From: Streptomyces bluensis
GTDB taxonomy: Bacteria; Actinomycetota; Actinomycetes; Streptomycetales; Streptomycetaceae
DNA length: 64,000 nt
Assembly: GCF_014650715.1 (NCBI RefSeq)
Contig: NZ_BMVM01000026.1
Coordinates: 1-64,000, forward strand
Reading direction: 5' to 3'
Of the stretch, positions 53,872 to 61,565 are shown piece by piece (the stretch's first letter is position 1; the number at the start of each line of letters is the position of its first letter). A program made the translations under genes and the position numbers. The notes beneath the pieces were generated by a model. That model did not search any database and had not been told where the DNA came from. It worked only from the letters and a program-made list of their open reading frames with translations.

Positions 53872-55038
53872 TCACGTCGGGAGCCGACGGGAGGGCGCCG
53901 CCGCGAGCATCAGCGTCACCGCGACCGACGCCCCCGCCAGCACGGCCATCGCCGCCGCCGGAGACGTGACCTGGGCCACGGCTCCCGCCAGGGCCGCGCT
54001 CACGCCCTGCAGGGTGAGCACGCCCGAGGAGTGCAGGCCCAGGGCGTGGCCGGTGAGGTGGGGCGGGGTGAGGGAGAGGAGCCGTTCCTGCTGGAGCAGG
54101 CTCGCGGCGAAGCCCACGGAGGCCAGGGCCACGCAGGCCGCCGCCACGGCGAGCGGCGGGCGCACGGCGAAGAGCAGGTACGGGGCGGCCAGGAGGAGCA
54201 GGAACGGGGTGATCAGGCGAGGGCGCACGGCGGGCGGGAGGAAGCGGCCCACCGTCACGTCCCCGGCCAGCATCCCGGCCGCCGCGCAGGCGAAGAGCAG
54301 GCCCGCGCGGTCGGGTGCGTACGACACGAACAGGGACTCGCAGCCCACGACCAGCCCGTTGGGCACCCACAGGCCCAGATAGGCCGTGCGGCGCGGGGCG
54401 TGCGACCACAGCTCGGCGTTCGTCCGCCACGTCCGGGAGACCGACGGGCGGCCGGAGGCCCTGGGGGCGCGGCGGGACAGCCCGAGGAGCGAGACGAGGG
54501 CCGCGGCCGCGTACAGCACCGCCCCCAGCAGCAGCGTGCTGGCCGGGGACAGCACCGCCACCAGGACGCCGCCCGTCGCGTACCCGGTGATCTGCATGCC
54601 CCCGTGCATCATGTTGAAGACCGAACGGCCCAGCAGATAACCGTCCTTGGGCAGGATCTCGCTCAGCAGACCCCAGCGGACTCCCCCGCCCAGCGACGCG
54701 ATCAGCCCCTGCGCGAGGATCACGGCGAAGACCGCCCCCAGCGGCAGGCCCGGCACCGCCAGCAGCGCCGTAGCGGCCGCGAAGGCCGCCGCGGTGCCCG
54801 CCAGCGTCGCCCTCGGCGGGAGACGGTCGGCTCCCGAGAGCAGCGTCGTCGCGCCGACCACCTGGGCCAGTGACGGGCCGAACATGCTCAGGGCCGACAG
54901 CAGCGGGGATTCCGTCGCCTCGTACACCAGCGTGCCCAGGGCCAGACCGCTCACGGTGGAGGCCGCCACCTGGAGGGCCGAGGAGAGAAAGAGCGGGGTG
55001 AACTCACGGGTGCGGAACAGATGTTGGTAGCTGTGCAT
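53872..55038 (-). CDS. MFS transporter
   Basis: A 388-residue membrane protein with about 12 hydrophobic segments. It starts MHSYQHLFRTREFTPLFLSSALQ, with MFS-like loops (EILPKDGYLLGRSVFNMMHGG) and Ala/Leu-rich helices. It resembles the DUF894/enterobactin-exporter-like actinobacterial efflux group; the substrate is unknown. It is transcribed away from an ArsR/DUF5937 regulator across a 20-bp palindrome, so ligand-induced efflux is likely. A terminator is not obvious before the CebR box. Confidence 0.85.
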   Translation of the reverse strand: MHSYQHLFRTREFTPLFLSSALQVAASTVSGLALGTLVYEATESPLLSALSMFGPSLAQVVGATTLLSGADRLPPRATLAGTAAAFAAATALLAVPGLPLGAVFAVILAQGLIASLGGGVRWGLLSEILPKDGYLLGRSVFNMMHGGMQITGYATGGVLVAVLSPASTLLLGAVLYAAAALVSLLGLSRRAPRASGRPSVSRTWRTNAELWSHAPRRTAYLGLWVPNGLVVGCESLFVSYAPDRAGLLFACAAAGMLAGDVTVGRFLPPAVRPRLITPFLLLLAAPYLLFAVRPPLAVAAACVALASVGFAASLLQQERLLSLTPPHLTGHALGLHSSGVLTLQGVSAALAGAVAQVTSPAAAMAVLAGASVAVTLMLAAAPSRRLPT

Positions 55039-55076
55039 GGACGGAGGATCGGGCGGCCGCGCGGCCGGTGGTTAAT

Positions 55077-55096
55077 GTTTCGCACAGCGGCGAAAC
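55077..55096. promoter_or_regulatory. operator between MFS gene and ArsR-type regulator
   Basis: GTTTCGC-N6-GCGAAAC is a perfect 7-bp inverted repeat in the 112-base divergent intergenic region. It is the natural candidate site for the adjacent regulator. Confidence 0.65.
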
Positions 55097-55150
55097 CTCG
55101 GCAAGAGGGACACAAGAGGGATCAAGAGAGAGGGCGGGGGGAGGGGCGGC

Positions 55151-56116
55151 ATGGGCTGGTGGCAGGTCAACGCCGACACCCTCGCCGGCAGCCGGTTCGT
55201 CGTGTCACCGCTCGCCGAGACCTTCGCGAGCCTGAAGGTGCTGCACGCGGGAGAGGGGGCGCACCCCGGCGAGCTGGCGTGGCTCACCGAGCATCTGCCC
55301 GCGTACCGGCGGCGGCTGTCCCGCGACCCCGTCACCGCGCTGCTCGTACGCTCCGGGCTCGGACGCGCGTGGATCGCCGACTTCCTCACACCCACCCCGG
55401 GGGAGGCCGCCGGCTTCGCGGAGGAGGTCGCCCGGGTGCGCGACGCCGCCCCCGCCACGGCTCGCGACGACCTGACCGTCTCCCGCCCCGGCCCCCTCCC
55501 CGCCCTCCTCCGGCGCGACGACCTCCCCCAACGCGCCGCCGACCTCCTGGAGTTCGTGTGGGAGGAGACCGTACTGCCGGACTGGGAACGCCGCCGCCGT
55601 GTCCTGGAAGCCGATGTTCTCGCCCGGACCGCCCAGTTGGGCCAGGGCGGGTGGGCCGCCGTACTCGACGCGCTGGGGCCGGGCACGCGATGGCTCGGCG
55701 GGGACCGGCTCCAGGTCAATCCGCACGCGAACCCGCCGCGCGAGATCTCCGGGGCCGAGCTGCTCTTCGTGCCCGTCACTCCGCAGCGGCACGGCTGGGT
55801 CTCCTGGGACGAGGGCGAGCGGTACGCCGTCGTCTATCCGTGCGCGGGCGTGCTCACCGACGGACCGGTCACCTCCGTGCCCGCCGGCCTCGGCGCGCTC
55901 CTCGGTGACGCACGGGCCCGCATCCTCGTCCTGCTGGACTCCCCCATGAGTACGACCCAGTTGGTGGCCCTGACCGGGCAGGGGCTCGGGTCCGTCGGAC
56001 GGCATCTGCGGGTGCTGCTCGACGCGCGGCTGGTGCGCAGGCGGCGGGCGGGGCGGTCCGTGCTGTACTACCGCTCCGCGGCGGGTGAGGTACTCGTCAC
56101 GGCACAGCGGGGTTGA
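55151..56116 (+). CDS. DUF5937/ArsR-type winged-helix regulator
   Basis: A 321-residue protein. The N-terminal 220 residues match DUF5937-type effector regions of Streptomyces regulators (AETFASLKVLHAGEGAHPGE, AELLFVPVTPQRHGWVSWDEG). The C-terminal 75 residues form an ArsR winged helix: ARILVLLDSPMSTTQLVALTG, then VGRHLRVLLDARLVRRRRAGRSVLYY (quoted in part), i.e. helix-turn-helix plus wing. No Cys metal site is evident. It probably represses the divergent MFS gene and itself. Confidence 0.85.
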   Translation: MGWWQVNADTLAGSRFVVSPLAETFASLKVLHAGEGAHPGELAWLTEHLPAYRRRLSRDPVTALLVRSGLGRAWIADFLTPTPGEAAGFAEEVARVRDAAPATARDDLTVSRPGPLPALLRRDDLPQRAADLLEFVWEETVLPDWERRRRVLEADVLARTAQLGQGGWAAVLDALGPGTRWLGGDRLQVNPHANPPREISGAELLFVPVTPQRHGWVSWDEGERYAVVYPCAGVLTDGPVTSVPAGLGALLGDARARILVLLDSPMSTTQLVALTGQGLGSVGRHLRVLLDARLVRRRRAGRSVLYYRSAAGEVLVTAQRG

Positions 56117-56153
56117 GGGGCCGGGGTCCGCCTGCCGGAGTTAGCATCCGCTC

Positions 56154-56681
56154 ATGACTGCTGACAACACCGCCGGCAACACCGCTGGGACCGGGGACTC
56201 CGTGCTCGACGCAGAGATCGGGGCGCTGCGCGGCGGCCCCGCTGACCTCGGGCAGTACCGGGGCAAGGCCGTCCTCGTCGTGAACGTGGCCTCCAAGTGC
56301 GGGCTGACACCGCAGTACGCCGGCCTGGAGCGGCTGCACGAGCGGTACGCCGACCAGGGCTTCACCGTGCTCGGCGTGCCGTGCAACCAGTTCCTCGGGC
56401 AGGAGCCGGGGTCGTCGGAGGAGATCGCGGAGTTCTGCTCGGCGACGTACGGCGTGACCTTCCCGATGACCGAGAAGGTCGAGGTGAACGGCGAGGGGCG
56501 GCACCCGCTGTACGCGGGACTCGTGGACCACGCCGACGCCGAGGGCCACACCGGTGACATCCGGTGGAACTTCGAGAAGTTCCTCATCGGCCGGGACGGC
56601 GCGGTCGTCGCCCGTTTCTCGCCGCAGACCGAGCCGGAGGCGGCGGAGGTCGTGGCGGCGGTGGAGCGGGCCATCGGCTGA
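56154..56681 (+). CDS. glutathione peroxidase family thiol peroxidase
   Basis: A 175-residue peroxidase. The catalytic tetrad is visible: Cys49 in NVASKCGLTPQY, Gln/Asn in VPCNQFLGQEPG, and Trp in IRWNFEKFLIG. It is the Cys, not selenocysteine, form; the second Cys76 in GVPCNQF may resolve through thioredoxin, as in bacterial homologues, since actinomycetes lack glutathione. ATG at 56154. A decayed MerR gene follows. Confidence 0.92.
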   Translation: MTADNTAGNTAGTGDSVLDAEIGALRGGPADLGQYRGKAVLVVNVASKCGLTPQYAGLERLHERYADQGFTVLGVPCNQFLGQEPGSSEEIAEFCSATYGVTFPMTEKVEVNGEGRHPLYAGLVDHADAEGHTGDIRWNFEKFLIGRDGAVVARFSPQTEPEAAEVVAAVERAIG

Positions 56682-56715
56682 AACGGTACGCCGCCCTCGT
56701 TCCCGTTGATGCCGT

Positions 56716-56746
56716 TGACCTTGCCCCTGGGGCAAGGGGCAGCGTC
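56716..56746 (+). promoter_or_regulatory. MerR-type promoter with 19-bp dyad
   Basis: A TTGACC -35 (56716-56721) is followed by the perfect dyad CCTTGCCCCTGGGGCAAGG (56720-56738) in an apparently long 19-base spacer before a weak -10 (CAGCGT). This is the layout of MerR-activated promoters and lies directly before the MerR pseudogene start. Confidence 0.6.
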
Positions 56747-56921
56747 CCTGTCGCCGGGCGGCGGTCGCCCGGCGACGGAGGATGGCGTGGACACGGAGAA
56801 CCTGCTGACCATCGGCGCGTTCGCCGCGCGGACCCGGCTGTCGGCGAAGGCCCTGCGGCTGTACGACCGGCTGGGGCTGCTCACGCCGGCGTACGTCGAC
56901 GACGTGAGCGGCTACCGCTAC

Positions 56922-57188
56922 CGGACACTTGCCCTGCTCCACCCTTCAGGGTGGAGGTGTAGGGCATCCTCGCCCTTGCGGCCCGTAGGGGCGCAGCACC
57001 ACTGCTAAAGTCGCTTTGTCCGACAACGTAGTTGGCGGACCTACCGCCGGACGGGCGGGAAGTCAGGCCTGTGGAGGCCTTGTAAGACCACCCTCGGGTG
57101 GCAGGGGCCCGCGAAGCAGGAACCCGAGGGAGCACTGCGCAGCGGTGCTGACCGGAATCACCTGCGTTCACGCAGGTGAGGGCGTCAA
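56922..57188 (+). mobile_element. non-autonomous IS200/IS605-type element, 267 bp
   Basis: Its boundaries are set by the split MerR gene: joining 56921 to 57189 restores SGYRY-YRADQ with no target duplication, as expected for IS200/IS605 peel-and-paste movement (edges uncertain by about 3 bases because TAC occurs on both sides). Left-end hairpin: CTCCACCCT-TC-AGGGTGGAG (56937-56956) inside TGCCCT/AGGGCA. Right-end hairpin: CACCTGCGT-TC-ACGCAGGTG (57159-57178), 10 bases before the GTCAA end. There is no tnpA or tnpB; it must depend on proteins encoded elsewhere. Confidence 0.85.
57003..57188 (+). ncRNA. omega-RNA-like transcript of the IS605-type element
   Basis: The right two thirds of the element fold like TnpB guide RNAs: stems GGCGG/CCGCC (about 57035-57049), CCACCC/GGGTGG (57088-57101), AGCACTGC/GCGGTGCT (57131-57149), and the terminal hairpin 57159-57178. 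The loop CCTCGGG (57092-57098) can pair with CCCGAGG (57123-57129), a 7-bp pseudoknot. The element ends GGGCGTCAA, and the next bases (57189 on, TACCGCGCCGACCAGT) would be the guide. Confidence 0.75.
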
Positions 57189-57591
57189 TACCGCGCCGAC
57201 CAGTCCGAACGTGCCCGCCTCGTGGCCCTGCTCCGGCGGCTCGACATGACGCTCGCGCGGATCGCCGAGATCGTCGGGCCTGGGCGGCCGGCCAGGGGCG
57301 GGCCTGGGAGACCCGGGCCCGCCGCGAGCCCGCCCGGCGGCTGGTCTGCACGCGCATCAGCAAGGCGCAGGTCGCCAATCCACAGATCCACGCCGTGTTC
57401 GAGGCGGTGGAGGCGTGGATCGCGCGGGAGGGACTGGAGGTCGCCGGGCCGTGCCGCGAGGTCTACTTCGCCGACTGGGACGCGGCGGGGCCCGAGGATC
57501 TGGTGTGCGACGTGGCGTTTCCCGTGAGGTGAGGCGAGGTGAGTGAGGGGTACGGCCCGACGGGGCCGGGAGAGACCCCGGGGAGTGCGCC

Positions 57592-58710
57592 TCAGGCCCT
57601 CGGGTACCGGACCAGCCACCCGGGAGACGCCTCGCCCGGACCGTGCAGCGCGGGCCCCTGAGTCATCTCCATCGCGAAGTCGTCCGCGAGAACCAGCATC
57701 GTGGGGCGGCCCTCCAGCTCGGCCAGCCAGGCCGGTGGGAGGGCCGTCTCGCCGTGGAGGGCACCGAGCAGCCCTCCGGTGAGCACCCCCGCGGCCCCGG
57801 AGGGCCCACCGTGGTTCACCGCGAGACACAGCCCGTGCCGCATGTCCTCACCCACCAGCGCGCAGTACACGGCCACCGCGAGCGCCCCGTCCGCCGTACC
57901 GTCCCCGGCGAGTTCCTCGACCCGGGTGGGCGAGGGCATGCCCTGCCGTACGGTACCGAGGGCCTGCTGGAGGGCGGCGGTGACCGGCTCATGGCCGGGC
58001 CGGGCGGCAAGGAGCACCAGCGCCTGCTGGACGGCCGCGTCGAGGCTGTCCCCGCGCGCCAGCGCGTGCACGATCGCGGCGTACGCCCCCGCCGTGAGGT
58101 ACGCCCTGGGATGCCCGTGGGTCTGCGCCGCGCACTCCACGGCGAGCTGCACCACGAGCTGTGACTCCCAGCCGACGAGGAGCCCGAAGGGAGCCGAGCG
58201 GGCTGCGGCCTCCGGACCCGGCTCACCGGGGTTCTTGGGCGCGTCCAGCGTGCCCATGGTCGCGTCGCCGAAGCCGAGCAGACAGGCGCGGGAGGGGTCG
58301 CGGGGGGCGTACAGCCACTCCTCGTGGGCCAGCCAGCCGTCGTCCTTGCGTCGCTCGTCGGGCCCCCAGTCGCGTTGCGTCGCCGCCCATCTGAGGTACG
58401 CCCGGTGCAGGTCCGTCGGCGGATGCCAGGCGCCCGTGTCGCGGCGCACCTGGGCCCGTATCAGCCCGTCCACGGTGAAGAGGGTGAGCTGTGTGAGATC
58501 GGTGACCGCGCCGCGCCTGCCGTACGCGGGCGCCAGGTCGACGAGCCCCTCCGGCCCGTGCGTGGCGCGGATCTCCTCCAGGGTGAGCGTGTCGATCGGC
58601 GCGCCCAGCGCGTCCCCGACAGCCGCCCCGAGGATCGTCCCGCGCACCCGGCTGCGAAAGTCCTGCTGTTCGGCCCGCCCCCATACGGCCCCGGCGTTCG
58701 CGACCACCAC
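57592..58710 (-). CDS. ADP-ribosylglycohydrolase-like protein with altered metal site
   Basis: A 372-residue protein of the ADP-ribosylglycohydrolase fold: RGTILGAAVGDALGAPIDTL (residues about 22-42), FGDATMGTLDAPKNPG, SAPFGLLVGW, and the C-terminal ADDFAMEMTQGPALHGP. In active members the acidic motifs T-D-D-T-Q and G-D-S-D bind the metals. Here they read TDLTQLTLFT and NHGGPSGAAGVLTGGL, losing at least three Asp. Hydrolase activity is therefore doubtful; a binding or regulatory role is possible. GTG start at 58710. Confidence 0.85.
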   Translation of the reverse strand: MVVANAGAVWGRAEQQDFRSRVRGTILGAAVGDALGAPIDTLTLEEIRATHGPEGLVDLAPAYGRRGAVTDLTQLTLFTVDGLIRAQVRRDTGAWHPPTDLHRAYLRWAATQRDWGPDERRKDDGWLAHEEWLYAPRDPSRACLLGFGDATMGTLDAPKNPGEPGPEAAARSAPFGLLVGWESQLVVQLAVECAAQTHGHPRAYLTAGAYAAIVHALARGDSLDAAVQQALVLLAARPGHEPVTAALQQALGTVRQGMPSPTRVEELAGDGTADGALAVAVYCALVGEDMRHGLCLAVNHGGPSGAAGVLTGGLLGALHGETALPPAWLAELEGRPTMLVLADDFAMEMTQGPALHGPGEASPGWLVRYPRA

Positions 58711-58861
58711 GCCCTCCCTCCGTCGTCCGCGCTGAGCACTGTAATCGAACGGGAACGGTCGGCCCGGAACAAGGCCGAACCCCCTCGGCCGGGACGGCGG
58801 GCCAGTCGAGAGGGCTCTTTCGGTGGTGCCTGTGAAGTTGTGGTCGGGGCGGTGCGAGGGG

Positions 58862-59062
58862 TCAGAACGATCCCCGGCTCACACCTGCCAAGAAGGCGTT
58901 CCATGAGGTGGCGGGGAAGGCGAGGGTGGGGCCCACGGCGACCTTGGAGTCGCGAACGGCCAGAGTCGCGGTGACGGGGGATTTGACCTCTACACAGGCG
59001 CCGTTGCCGGCGGAGTACGAGGATTTCGTCCACTCGAAGGTGGCGCCCTGACGGATTGCCAT
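58862..59062 (-). CDS. DUF397 protein
   Basis: A 66-residue protein with the standard DUF397 pattern: FEWTKSSYSAGNGACVEV, then VAVRDSK-like LAVRDSKVAVGPTLAFP, and W-x-AFL near the C-terminus. DUF397 proteins are partners of XRE/DUF5753 regulators, as here with the gene 226 bases upstream on the same strand, and may act like antitoxin- or BldB-type adaptors. ATG at 59062. Confidence 0.92.
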   Translation of the reverse strand: MAIRQGATFEWTKSSYSAGNGACVEVKSPVTATLAVRDSKVAVGPTLAFPATSWNAFLAGVSRGSF

Positions 59063-59287
59063 GTTTGCTCCGGTCTTGTCGAGTTGCTGAAACCGTCCCG
59101 CGACCCTGATCCGGAGTTCGCGGTTCGGTTCACGCCAACGTTGTTGCTGTCGGTGGCGTGATCGACGCTACTCGCCAACATCGGTGAACGAAGCGACTAT
59201 TCACTCGACTGGGTGACATATACCACCCGCATCTTCCACTGCTGCGCGCCACAGGTGTATCGTTGTGAGCTTTTGTCGTCGTTGGCC

Positions 59288-60145
59288 TCAGTGGCGCGCG
59301 TATTCCTTCGCGATGTCCGCGATGAACTGACGTGACTGTTCGGCGTTCAGGGCCTGGGCGCGGAGGTGTTCGTACATGACGCTGTACCTCTGGACATCGT
59401 GGGCCTTCTCCAGATAGAGGTCGCTGGTGACGCCCTCGATGTAGACCACGCTCGAATCCGCCGCGTCGGGGAACTCCAGGATCGCGTACTGGCCGTTCAG
59501 ACCGGGATGCGCGCCCATGTCGAAGGGCAGGATCTGGACGGTGACGTGCGGGCGCTGGGACTGTTCGACAAGCCGCTCCAGCTGCTCACGCATGATCAGA
59601 CGGCTGCCGACGACCCGGCGGAGGGCGGCCTCGTCGACCACCGCCCACAGGCGCAGGGGCTCGTCGGCGGAGATTCGTTCCTGTCTGCGCAGCCGGACCT
59701 GGACCCGTTTCTCCACGTCGGTCGTCGGGGTCTCCGGCAGGGCGCCCTGGATGAGGGCCTCCGCGTAGGCGGGGGTCTGGAGCAGGCCGGGGACGACCTG
59801 GGGCTCGTACACCCGGAGCGAGGCGGCGTCCGTCTCCAGACCGATGTACACGCTGTAGGGGATGTCGCCGAAGGCGTGCCACCAGCCCTGCTGGCGGGAG
59901 TCCTTGGCCATCTGCATCAGCGAGTCGACGACCCGGTGGTCCTCGACCTCGTACACCCCGCACAGGTCGCGGACGTCGCGCTGGCTGATGCTGCGGCGGC
60001 CGTTCTCCAGGCGGCTGATCTTAGACTGTGAGACCAGCAGGCGCTCGGCGACCTCCTCGGCCGTCATGCCCTTGAGCTCGCGGAGCCGACGCAGCTCCTG
60101 GCCCAGGCGGCGTCGCCTGACGGTGGGATTCACATTGGACGCCAC
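59288..60145 (-). CDS. XRE-family regulator with DUF5753 domain
   Basis: A 285-residue protein. Residues 12-70 form a helix-turn-helix: LGQELRRLRELKGMTAEEVA, then SQSKISRLENGRRSISQRDV. The DUF5753 domain (about 100-280) has VYEPQVVPGLLQTPAYAEAL, RQERI, LWAVVDEAALRRVVGS, VTVQILPFDMGAHPG and VYIEG. GTG at 60145 has GGAGGT upstream. It pairs with the downstream DUF397 gene; such pairs (BldB/AbaA-like) often affect development. A palindrome in its upstream region may be its own operator. Confidence 0.92.
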   Translation of the reverse strand: MASNVNPTVRRRRLGQELRRLRELKGMTAEEVAERLLVSQSKISRLENGRRSISQRDVRDLCGVYEVEDHRVVDSLMQMAKDSRQQGWWHAFGDIPYSVYIGLETDAASLRVYEPQVVPGLLQTPAYAEALIQGALPETPTTDVEKRVQVRLRRQERISADEPLRLWAVVDEAALRRVVGSRLIMREQLERLVEQSQRPHVTVQILPFDMGAHPGLNGQYAILEFPDAADSSVVYIEGVTSDLYLEKAHDVQRYSVMYEHLRAQALNAEQSRQFIADIAKEYARH

Positions 60146-60570
60146 GGGACGTGCACCTCCGGCTGCGGGCCTCACACTTTGAGTATCTGCTGCTGAGCAG
60201 ATTGCCACCAAGGTGCTTACTACCGCTGGGAAACACCGGATATGCGCCGTACACACGCCAGTTCGGGAAGGCACGCCCCCGGCGGCGACATCCGGCCGAA
60301 CTCGGCCGAACTCGGCCGGACATGCGGTCGCGCGGGGCGGTGGGACCGTGGCGGCCCCCCGGACGGATCGTCCGGGACGGACTGCGTACGGCCTCACACG
60401 CCCCGCGCGAACCAGCGGCTCCCGAACGGGTCTCAGGCCCATGTGACGACTCGTGACGTACCGCGTGGCGGTGCGGTACTTGCGTCGTCGTGCGGTGCGG
60501 TACTGCGTTGGTGCGGTACTGCGTCGTGTTTGCTCGCCTCGGCGCTGTTGCCGGTGCCGGGACCCGTGGC
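60146..60570. other. intergenic region upstream of the XRE gene
   Basis: 425 bases without a gene. It holds the operator-like dyad at 60185-60202, short CGGCCGAACT repeats near 60295-60322, and GTGCGGTACTGCGT repeats near 60470-60525. Confidence 0.5.
60185..60202. promoter_or_regulatory. palindrome upstream of XRE gene
   Basis: ATCTGCT-GCTG-AGCAGAT is a perfect 7-bp inverted repeat 40-57 bases before the GTG start, well placed for autoregulation by the XRE protein. Confidence 0.45.
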
Positions 60571-61326
60571 TCAGTGGGCCACGACACGCGCCATGGAACC
60601 GCGGCGCGGCTGCATCGGGACGCCCCCGGCGGGCTCCTGCGCGGTCCTGCCCCCGGCGGGCGCCGGGCGGCCGGCCGGCGCCGGGCTACGGCGCGGCTGC
60701 GCCGCCACACCGTTCTGGACGTCCATCACGGCGTGCGCCACGAGGCCGCCCATGGGGTCGTGCCTGATCAGATCCCGGAGGCGGGAGCGGGAGGACCGCC
60801 CCTCGTTCCCGGGATACAGGTGCTTGCCGAGACCGACCGCATGGGCCAGCGCGGCGAGCGCGGCCGTCCGCGGGTCCGGCGGCACGCCGGTCCGGATCGC
60901 GGAATCCAGCCGGGCCCTGATCTCCCGGCTGATGGCCGTGTCCGTCGCCTGGTAGCGCGTCGTCGGCAGCACCCCGCACATCTGGCCCGCCACGGCATGC
61001 ACCATGCCGCACCGCTCCAGATGCGAGAGATAGGTCTGGCGCAGCCCCAGCCGGGGTCCGCCAATCCAGTGGACCGCCCGCACGGGAGCGCCGCGCCTTC
61101 GCAACAGCTCCAACGCGGAGTCCAGAGTTGGATCTCCAGTCGGCCGTGGCGCCACCACGGCGATACGATCCCCGTCTGGGGCTATCCGTCCGGCCAGCGC
61201 CAGCTCCACTAGCTGTGCACCGGCCAGACCAAGGTCGAGCGACTGCGGCTGTGCAGTGGTACCCGTGGTCGGGTCCAGTGCCAGCAACAGAAGCTCCTCC
61301 GGAAGTGTTCTGCGGCTCCTGCCCAT
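60571..61326 (-). CDS. GPP34 (GOLPH3-like) family protein
   Basis: A 251-residue protein: LPEELLLLALDPTTG at the start, GLAGAQLVELALAGRI, LDSALELLRRRGAPVRAVHWIG, LERCGMVHAV, and LAALAHAVGLGKHLYP. This is the bacterial GPP34 fold related to yeast Vps74, which binds phosphoinositide headgroups; actinobacterial members are numerous and of unknown function. The C-terminus is a basic Pro/Ala/Gly tail. ATG at 61326. Confidence 0.88.
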   Translation of the reverse strand: MGRSRRTLPEELLLLALDPTTGTTAQPQSLDLGLAGAQLVELALAGRIAPDGDRIAVVAPRPTGDPTLDSALELLRRRGAPVRAVHWIGGPRLGLRQTYLSHLERCGMVHAVAGQMCGVLPTTRYQATDTAISREIRARLDSAIRTGVPPDPRTAALAALAHAVGLGKHLYPGNEGRSSRSRLRDLIRHDPMGGLVAHAVMDVQNGVAAQPRRSPAPAGRPAPAGGRTAQEPAGGVPMQPRRGSMARVVAH

Positions 61327-61565
61327 CCATGCCTCCCCGCGTGGATGAATGACAGGGTGACCCCTCTCACATTGGTCTGTCGAGGGTGCGTGACCGGTTC
61401 GTAGTGGAACCAGTAGGTATGTCGTTCTCGTCTACGGCTTGAGTCAAGCCCGCACACAGGACACTGGTACATGGTTCGGACAGCGGTACAGGGCAGTGTC
61501 CGGGCGGGGTTCACGGTTCGGAAGGCGCTCGTTCCGGCACTGGGACGGCGCAGGAGGAGGCATCG

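Larger units (their letters stand above)
56787..57532 (+). pseudogene. MerR-family regulator, split by an insertion and internally deleted
   Basis: From GTG 56787 (GGAGGA upstream) the frame reads LLTIGAFAARTRLSAKALRL and so on to SGYRY at 56921, a MerR helix-turn-helix. The natural continuation, YRADQSERARLVALLRRLDM then TLARIAEIV, resumes at 57189 after 267 foreign bases. After AEIVG the frame shifts and most of the linker and effector domain is gone; the distal GyrI-like tail (RRLVCTRISKAQVANPQIHA, then CREVYFADWDAAGP) is intact in another frame to TGA 57532. The gene is therefore broken twice. Confidence 0.9.
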
